In this document: positions 38,301-42,444 of the stretch, piece by piece
Position numbering within the stretch: the stretch's first letter is position 1
Layout: each line of letters opens with the position of its first letter
Source: a virus
DNA length: 42,444 nt
IMG/VR virus record: IMGVR_UViG_3300042309_000314
Coordinates: 1-42,444 of that record
Direction: 5' to 3' (one strand)
The notes under the pieces: generated by a model
The model's database searches: none
Told to the model about the DNA's origin: nothing
Seen by the model: only the letters and a program-made list of their open reading frames with translations
Translations under genes and position numbers: made by a program

Positions 38301-38604
38301 TCTGGAAGCGCTGCAGCCGCCGCTCAGCGGCCTCGATGTCATTGGTCAGCAGCTTGAACTTCCGGCTGCCGAACTCAGCGTTATCGCGCAGCGCCTTCAG
38401 CGCGCCGACAGTCCGCTGCAGACCCGCGACGGTGTTGTTTGAGGCGCTGCCGAGCGCCTTGGTGGCGGTGTAGAGCTGGTCGAGCGATCGCTTGCTGACG
38501 TTGCTCTGCTGGCTCAGGCCCTGCAGGTTGCGCTTCAGCTGGTCGAGCCCCGTGCCCTCCAGCTTTGCGGTGAACTTGATCGCCGTGTCGAGGGTCATCG
38601 CCAT
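35362..38604 (-). CDS. tape measure protein with permuted M23-like domain
   Basis: The 1080-residue protein fills the tail and sets its length. Residues ~200-295 match the tape measure N-terminal domain (GEELRSIREQAPLAAQAIAK, GELKDLAAEGKVTTDVVLRA). Residues ~400-600 are a long Arg/Glu/Gln coiled coil. Residues ~610-742 form an M23-like unit in unusual order: STGPHLD (His 626), then HAGIDFG (His 673, Asp 677), then LLHL (His 721). The C-terminus (~980-1080) resembles lambda gpH (KDIARQIAQTMVIAPIVKGI). The M23 unit could open peptidoglycan during DNA entry. It follows the gpGT frame with a 3-base gap. Confidence 0.92.
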   Translation of the reverse strand: MAMTLDTAIKFTAKLEGTGLDQLKRNLQGLSQQSNVSKRSLDQLYTATKALGSASNNTVAGLQRTVGALKALRDNAEFGSRKFKLLTNDIEAAERRLQRFQSTASSSGGLSRGGALLAGAAGGVAGALAVQGADLARRGVQGIGQVGLDAESSRVRLRALANEFGEYNATLAATDRIAKTLRLSNTEAEQSFASLYASLRPTGITLAELEKAFIGFSAAARNSGATAQETSNALIQLKQGLASGVLQGEELRSIREQAPLAAQAIAKELGVTIGELKDLAAEGKVTTDVVLRALGKLNDTQLGKLNEQFQTGQQAIKDFQVATQELGIELARIFGPTAISLLRNFTGALKEASDVLGGITGNGEAGRRAQLRVQANQQAARETNDKFGVFSFFQQGSKNQFLLKREQEIFQELLQQQTRPADQVSASQREAQERAARERASAAERSAMDKAKKNLADQLKTREDMEKRLADFREQSIQRAADLERQLGDQRLDLERSTAEARRRVQEQQQDFALEAERQRLRGAGLGTDALDTQARLNEATRRFTEQKIQIEQNATDRKVQLERTLEDYKLNVARGIRDILVDGAEKMAAKMREGARGAAGAMGVPMAPGGIIARTGSTGQSTGPHLDARWADGRRITAADADRYLSVNGRSPSSFGVTSGYGPRSLFGRNFHAGIDFGTPSGSGVSLKGGASLLRDLGFTGAGGYAVEIDTPEGRMRLLHLQGGSAARPVGSARQLIGRPGAAAAAASGVSMSGIDAAGRRLDAASGANRSASLAAAAGELVNSRQAELGTITSQLDQQRKSVREQREDFERLLELQRSGLSPELARQTVERERAATAETASLQALQQQLVLDLQSKDITAEQRANLEAILKATQGRLASQPGILDGLNTEEQALERLKLAYEEKKQLVQGIANSIGNGIGSAIDLLIDGTDNWGDSLRSIAAGVLKDIARQIAQTMVIAPIVKGITSAFGFADGGIMTSDGPLPLRKYAAGGIANSPQLAMFGEGSMPEAYVPLPDGRRIPVAMKGGGGGTNVVVNVDATGSQVQGDAGRGEQLGRAISQAVQAELVKQKRPGGLLAA

Positions 38605-38607
38605 GGC

Positions 38608-39272
38608 TCAGCCCTCCCGGTTCATCGCTGCCAGCGCCGCGCCTTCCATCACCTGCAGATCCTCCAGGAGCGCGCGCTGGTCTTGCACTGAGTACATCTT
38701 AAAGAGCCAGGCCAGCACCGAGTAATCGAGGCCGATGGCCCCGCCAGCACTGGTGCGCCATTGCGTCTGCACCCGGCACCACATGTCGATCGCGTCCCAG
38801 TTCTCCGGCCACACCTCGAACTCATCCCGCTCCGGCTCCTCGATGATCACGCCGAAAGCGGCCGCGTCATTGTCCAGCTGCTTGCCGGTGTCTTTCCCGC
38901 CGGCCGCCCAGTGTTCGGCGGCCTCGGTCAGTTTTTTCGTTTGCCCTTGCTAAGCGAATCCAGCCAGCTGCTGACCACGGCCGCGGCCACCAGCGGCACG
39001 TTCAGCAGGTCGGCCTTGGCCTTCTCGCTGAATGGCACCTCGCCGCCCTTGCCGTCCTGGATGCCGGACCAGCCGACCAGCACCTGATCGCAGAGCTCAT
39101 CGTCGGTCAGGTCGCCCGACTGAATCTGGTCCCAGATCTCGCGGATCCGCGCCTGCGGCAGCCGCTTGAACTCGGCGTCGAAGGTCTGTTTGTCGAACCG
39201 GCCACCGTCGATGGGGAACTCGACGGTGACCGGCCAGGTGTACGACTCGCTCTGAGACAGAACGAATGCCAT
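38608..39272 (-). CDS. tail assembly chaperone gpGT fusion (-1 frameshift product)
   Basis: The 221-residue product arises by -1 slippage at 38931-38937: 114 residues of the gpG frame continue as LTEAAEHWAAGGKDTGKQLD ... and into the DUF1799-like part (EFEVWPENWDAIDMWCRVQT QW, GLDYSVLAWLFKMY). Without the frameshift the second frame has only a late GTG (38850) and no ribosome site. gpG and gpGT guide tail tube and tape measure assembly and are absent from the mature virion in lambda. The gene lies just before the tape measure, as expected. Confidence 0.85.
38928..39272 (-). CDS. tail assembly chaperone gpG-like (zero-frame product)
   Basis: The 114-residue protein (MAFVLSQSESYTWPVTVEFP, then DAEFKRLPQARIREIWDQIQ, then NVPLVAAAVVSSWLDSLSKGKRKN) has the size and acidic-to-basic character of gpG-like chaperones. 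The zero-frame stop follows directly after the slippery heptamer, so most ribosomes end here. Tube protein precedes and tape measure follows, the standard place of this gene. Confidence 0.85.
   Translation of the reverse strand: MAFVLSQSESYTWPVTVEFPIDGGRFDKQTFDAEFKRLPQARIREIWDQIQSGDLTDDELCDQVLVGWSGIQDGKGGEVPFSEKAKADLLNVPLVAAAVVSSWLDSLSKGKRKN
38931..38937 (-). other. programmed -1 frameshift slippery site
   Basis: A AAA AAC in the zero frame (CGA AAA AAC TGA) is a canonical -1 heptamer, immediately before the gpG stop. After slippage reading continues CTG ACC GAG without a stop to 38608. GC-rich downstream DNA could form a stimulatory fold. Confidence 0.88.
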
Positions 39273-39284
39273 GCAGGGCTCCTA

Positions 39285-40217
39285 TCAGGTGAAGGCCAGG
39301 CTGAACTCGTTGTTGCCGGCCGTGGTGGGCAGCGAGACGTAGGGGATGCTGAGCATCTGAACGCCGTCGCTTTCCGAATAGGTCGGCTGAGTCACGTCAG
39401 ACTGGGGCGAGCTGAAGGTTACTCGGTTGCCGGCAGTCGTGCCATGCAGGAACGTCAGGTTGCCGGTGGTGCTACCAAGAGCATCCGTGAAGTAGTTCTT
39501 GGTGGCCAAGGTCACCGCCTCAATCATCACAGTGCCGGCAGGCTTGCGATCAGTTACGAGAACCTCCTTGGTGCAACCAATGAGCTCGCGATACACGATG
39601 TCATTCGCCAGGTTGAAGTCCACCGACATGAGGCAGCCGGAGTAGCTCATGAAGGAGAACGCCGACGTGTTGCCGTCGCGGAAGATCAGCGGAGTGGCCT
39701 GCGCCGCATAAGTCACAGCCGGCTGTGCTGTATCCGTCGGGTTGTTGTAGATGCCGGTCATCTCAAACTGCAGCGTCGGGATTTGACCCAGCTGGCAGTT
39801 CATCGTGAAGGTGCCACGGCAGCCAGTCAGAACATGCTGCACACCGTCCACGTTGTAGAGGATGGTGCAGCTGCTGAAGGCGGAGCTCACCGGCGCGTAG
39901 GTCACCGAAGTCGATGCCACGGTGGTCGCGGCAGTGCCACAGGCCAGCAGCAGCGGACCGAAGCGGGGCGCCGTGCCAGCAGTGCCGGAGCCGGCCATCT
40001 CCACCTCGCAGGAGATGCGCACGCGAGGGTTGGCAAGCAGCGCGTCGCTGTTGCCGTAGTAAGGGCGGATCAGGTCGCGGCTCACCACGTCCGACTCGAG
40101 CGGGGTGATTTCGAGGTTGCGAACCAGAACCGCGTCGGTGCCAGCAGGGGTGCTGTTGGTGCCGTAGGTGGATTCAGTCTTCGCCAGGATCAGGCGTTTG
40201 CGGCTCAGGAGCGGCAT
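39285..40217 (-). CDS. major tail tube protein
   Basis: The 310-residue protein (MPLLSRKRLILAKTESTYGT, then LEITPLESDVVSRDLIRPYY, CEVEMAGSGTAGTAPRFGPL, LVTDRKPAGTVMIEAVTLAT) has the length, beta-rich character and place of a siphovirus tail tube protein. The N-terminus xRKxxLAKxExxYGT is common in tube proteins of this group (memory). It polymerises into the tail tube around the tape measure. It overlaps the small acidic gene by 44 bases and precedes the gpG gene by 12 bases. Confidence 0.88.
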   Translation of the reverse strand: MPLLSRKRLILAKTESTYGTNSTPAGTDAVLVRNLEITPLESDVVSRDLIRPYYGNSDALLANPRVRISCEVEMAGSGTAGTAPRFGPLLLACGTAATTVASTSVTYAPVSSAFSSCTILYNVDGVQHVLTGCRGTFTMNCQLGQIPTLQFEMTGIYNNPTDTAQPAVTYAAQATPLIFRDGNTSAFSFMSYSGCLMSVDFNLANDIVYRELIGCTKEVLVTDRKPAGTVMIEAVTLATKNYFTDALGSTTGNLTFLHGTTAGNRVTFSSPQSDVTQPTYSESDGVQMLSIPYVSLPTTAGNNEFSLAFT

Positions 40218-40347
40218 TGCTCTCTACCTCGTCAGGTTGGGAGGGTTGGGCCGGCTCCGTCCGCTCGATGAGCTTCCGCTTGCCGGTTTTGGGGTCCAGC
40301 AGGTATTCGCCGCCTTGTCCCCAGTATTCGTCCACCATCGTAGCCAT
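40174..40347 (-). CDS. 57-aa acidic protein between tail terminator and tube genes
   Basis: MATMVDEYWGQGGEYLLDPK followed by TGKRKLIERTEPAQPSQPDE and an acidic, proline-rich end. ATG 40347 has GAG upstream and follows the previous stop by 2 bases. Its last 44 bases are read in another frame by the tube gene. It is too short for family assignment; a small tail assembly factor is possible. Confidence 0.6.
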   Translation of the reverse strand: MATMVDEYWGQGGEYLLDPKTGKRKLIERTEPAQPSQPDEVESNAAPEPQTPDPGED

Positions 40348-40349
40348 GA

Positions 40350-40775
40350 TCAGCTCGCGAGATTTGTGACAGAGGTCCGATACAGCACACGATAGTCGCA
40401 CTGGATCTCACCGGCTGCGCCATCAGCCTCGGTGAAGACGAAGGTGACATTCGTGGGCTGAACGTCGATCGCGTAGCCACCCAGTGTCAGGTCGGCCATC
40501 AGCTTGCTGTGCAGGCTTTCGATGATCGGGTCGGCCTGCTGGTCCGGGATGGCCCCGCGCACGATCACACTCACCCGCACCGTCATCGACCAGTCGAGCG
40601 TTGGCAGGCTGGTGTTCTGCTGCGCCGTGTCGCTGATCGGTTCCACCACGATGGCGGGGCTCTCCTCACGCGCGATTGGTTCCACCCGCGTGCGGTAGAT
40701 CCGCGTGCCGACGCCCGTGGTGTCGGTAAGCGCCGTGCGGACGGCAGCCAGGATGGTCTCGCGGCGGGTTGTCAT
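40350..40775 (-). CDS. tail terminator (gpU-like)
   Basis: The 141-residue protein has MTTRRETILAAVRTALTDTT, the VxxALxxTxxV helix typical of gpU-like terminators, then a beta sheet (AIVVEPISDT, SMTVRVSVIVRG, FVFTEADGAAGEIQCDYRVLY). gpU caps the tail tube at the correct length and mates it to the neck. The ATG overlaps the stop of the second fibre-like gene. Place (before the tube gene) agrees with lambda. Confidence 0.82.
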   Translation of the reverse strand: MTTRRETILAAVRTALTDTTGVGTRIYRTRVEPIAREESPAIVVEPISDTAQQNTSLPTLDWSMTVRVSVIVRGAIPDQQADPIIESLHSKLMADLTLGGYAIDVQPTNVTFVFTEADGAAGEIQCDYRVLYRTSVTNLAS

Positions 40776-41842
40776 CAGTAGTCGGTCTCCAGGTAGCAGC
40801 TCATCAGGGCGATGCCGATGACGCTGCTGGTGCCGCCGACGCTCATCCAGCCACGCTGGGTCAGGAGCGTGGTGGTGGTTGGCATGTTGGTGTTGATCGT
40901 GCCAGAGGCCGTGGCTCCGGTGCCGAGATCGGTCACGGTGTAGCTCACCGACTGCGTGCTGCCGGGGGGCGAAAACATCGCCAGCTCATAAGCCTTGGTG
41001 CGGTCTGTTGTTGGCACGGGGAAGCTGGCGCCGAGGTTGACCTTGGTGATTGCAGCAGTGCCCCGGTGCATGATCTGGATGTTGGCGTCTGCCGCGTCCC
41101 AGCCCATGCCGATGATGTTGGTGATCGTGCTCGGCTCGACGTCGGTCGGCGCGGCAGTGGTGTTGGCCATGCCGACAAAGGCACGGTTCGTGGTTGTTGC
41201 CACGCCGGTGGCTGGTCCCCAGCGGCAGACGTAGAAGAAGCCGCCCTCACCCGCAGCAGCGCCGCCGACCGTCCAGCCCAGGTTGGGGTAGCGCCAGCCG
41301 GCAACCGCTGTAGTGGCTGCGGTGGTGACGAGATACTCAAGGCGCTGCGTTCGCGTCTGCCTGTTGGTGGTGGCGATGTTGGCGGATGTTGCGGTGCCTG
41401 TTGCGGTCAGCGTGGCAGTGCCGACGACGACAGGGGCGTTCGATCCAGAGGCGCCCTGCCAGATGCTCACGCGGTTCTGAGCAAATGTCGGCTGCAGCGG
41501 GGCATCGGCAGCTGTCGATGCGTCCTTGAATGCCAGCAAGGATCGCCCGCCGATTTGTAGTGAGCTGATCTTGACGCCTGCTGGTGGCTGCGTGACCGCA
41601 GCATTGACAGCAAGCACCAGGTCGCCGTCATGGATCGTCACATCGCCAGCGCCAGCCAGAGCGCCGGCGTTGTTGAACTGCACCTGACCCGTGCTGCCGC
41701 CCGCGCCAGCAGCTGGAGCGGATGCCCAGGTCGGGGTTGCGCCAGAACCGGCTGATTGCAGCACCTGGCCGCTGGTGCCGGCGCTGCCGTTTAATTCCAG
41801 CGGGCCGGATAGGTTGGCGCCTGTGAGCAGGTTACGGGTCAT
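40775..41842 (-). CDS. second neck fibre-like protein
   Basis: The 355-residue protein begins MTRNLLTGANLSGPLELNGS and has a Gly-rich fibre adaptor (GQVLQSAGSGATPTWASAPA, GSTGQVQFNNAGALAGAGDV). A beta-sandwich C-terminal domain follows (LEYLVTTAATTAVAGWRYPN, FFYVCRWGPA, IGMGWDAADANIQIMHRGTA), the kind of carbohydrate-binding or head-fibre domain found in some phage structural proteins. It starts on the stop of the first fibre-like gene (TGATG) and ends on the start of gpU. Its place in the neck module suggests a head/neck fibre. Confidence 0.68.
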   Translation of the reverse strand: MTRNLLTGANLSGPLELNGSAGTSGQVLQSAGSGATPTWASAPAAGAGGSTGQVQFNNAGALAGAGDVTIHDGDLVLAVNAAVTQPPAGVKISSLQIGGRSLLAFKDASTAADAPLQPTFAQNRVSIWQGASGSNAPVVVGTATLTATGTATSANIATTNRQTRTQRLEYLVTTAATTAVAGWRYPNLGWTVGGAAAGEGGFFYVCRWGPATGVATTTNRAFVGMANTTAAPTDVEPSTITNIIGMGWDAADANIQIMHRGTAAITKVNLGASFPVPTTDRTKAYELAMFSPPGSTQSVSYTVTDLGTGATASGTINTNMPTTTTLLTQRGWMSVGGTSSVIGIALMSCYLETDY

Positions 41843-42444
41843 CAGCCAACCACCACGACGCGGTAGGCGTTAGAGGCAGGGGCAGAGGCGAACACGACCG
41901 TCAGCGTGTTCACCGTGGCGTGTGTCACATCGGTGATCACTTCCTCGCCGTTGCTGTTCTGGAAGACCGTCACAGCCACATCGAGGCTGTTGAGGTTGTG
42001 CGTCACCGTGTAGCTGGTGTTCGTGCCGTCACCGATGCTGACCGCGAACTTCCTGATCCGGCCAGACCAGCTCGCCAGCTTCAGCGGGGTGACGAACCGC
42101 AGATCGTCGGTGCCGGTGTTGACCTCGGCTTGCGTGGCGATCTCAGCGATGCCGGAGGTCGTCTCACTTGCAGCAGGCGCGGAGGTGCCGAACGTGACCC
42201 AGCTGATGTTGCTGGAGCCGATCGTGCCGTTGATCTGATCCTGCCGGTATGTGGTGGCAGCGCCAGTGCCTTCCTCGACCGTCGTGACGGCTTGCTCCAG
42301 CTCGGGGAAGGTGCTGGCGTCCAGCGAGCGCGTAGCAGCGCTGGCGGCCCCGTTCCAGATGTAGATGCCGTTTTCTGATGCTGTCGATTGAGCCCGCACC
42401 AGGATGCGGTCGCCCGACGCCATCGTGATGCCGTCGATCGTGGC
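41842..42444 (-). CDS. neck fibre-like structural protein, C-terminal part (gene begins at 313)
   Basis: This continues the 262-residue protein that starts at 313 on the circle; within this part the frame is open to the window edge (42444). It holds the region from GDRILVRAQ...GIYIWNGAA and ELEQAVTTVEEGTGAATTYR. It ends with a domain (TVTHNLNSLDVAVTVFQNSN ... TLTVVFASAPASNAYRVVVVG) that resembles the C-terminus of the preceding joiner protein. The apparent start at 42423 is an internal Met. The two share a domain, so they probably assemble at the same neck surface. Confidence 0.72.
   Translation of the reverse strand, partial: ATIDGITMASGDRILVRAQSTASENGIYIWNGAASAATRSLDASTFPELEQAVTTVEEGTGAATTYRQDQINGTIGSSNISWVTFGTSAPAASETTSGIAEIATQAEVNTGTDDLRFVTPLKLASWSGRIRKFAVSIGDGTNTSYTVTHNLNSLDVAVTVFQNSNGEEVITDVTHATVNTLTVVFASAPASNAYRVVVVG
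42318..42444. repeat. terminal direct repeat, copy 2 (circular overlap)
   Basis: Identical to 1-127. See copy 1; it closes the 42,317-bp circle and should be counted once. Confidence 0.95.

Noticed and set aside
38850-38927. Independent start (GTG 38850) for the second tail chaperone frame
   Set aside because: No ribosome site, and the frame is open upstream to the slippery heptamer, so frameshifting explains it better.
1-42444. CRISPR arrays, rRNA genes, insertion sequences or photosystem genes
   Set aside because: No regular spacer-repeat array, transposase, rRNA segment or psbA/psbD-like frame was found on either strand.

Overview
The window is one complete, circular, GC-rich tailed-phage genome. 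The first 127 bases (1-127) recur exactly as the last 127 (42318-42444), so the unit genome is 42,317 bp, and one gene runs across the junction (313 down to 1, then on from 42317 to 41842). Gene content and order are those of a lambda-like siphovirus: small and large terminase, gpW-like protein, portal, protease/capsid, head-tail joiner, gpU, tail tube, gpG/GT, tape measure, gpM, gpL, gpK, gpI, gpJ. A tyrosine integrase beside a tRNA-Met 3' fragment shows it is, or descends from, a temperate phage. The host is probably a GC-rich picocyanobacterium (Synechococcus/Cyanobium type). That is inference from an NblA-like protein, a dCTP deaminase-like gene, and many tiny proteins that resemble cyanophage families from memory; no search was run.

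Layout. Nearly everything from about 13.6 kb leftward through position 1, and on around the circle down to 21.6 kb, is on the minus strand. At 13.6-8.7 kb lies the replication/DNA-processing set: HNH endonuclease, SF2 helicase, cytosine-methyltransferase-like protein, VRR-NUC nuclease and a primase-polymerase/VapE-type helicase, followed by iteron-like repeats. At 8.5 kb and below, then from 42.4 kb down to 24.4 kb, lie packaging, head, neck, tail and receptor-binding genes. At 24.4-21.6 kb are small membrane or basic proteins, a two-domain endolysin, the dCTP deaminase-like gene and a second HNH endonuclease.

The plus-strand block (13.8-21.6 kb) starts with a RecE-like exonuclease, a RecT-like annealing protein, a small HTH/excisionase-like protein and a protein with an SSB-like tail. 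A train of about 15 tiny genes with start/stop overlaps follows, then attP and the integrase. Two minus-strand interruptions sit in this block: the NblA-like gene, and a cassette of a 61-aa gene plus an HNH nuclease. A shared element, GGTGCC-N5-GGCGGGG, stands in front of three plus-strand transcription units and is the best candidate for a phage-specific promoter or operator. No recognisable CI-type repressor is present. The regulatory candidates are a 64-aa membrane-anchored HTH protein, an NrdR-like zinc-ribbon protein and a 15-bp palindrome in the divergent control region.

Other notable features are a canonical -1 frameshift site (A AAA AAC) joining the two tail chaperone frames, a protease-capsid fusion with its own internal capsid start and a GNRA-loop terminator behind it, a circularly permuted M23-like domain inside the tape measure, and AT-rich receptor-binding modules grafted onto GC-rich adaptors.
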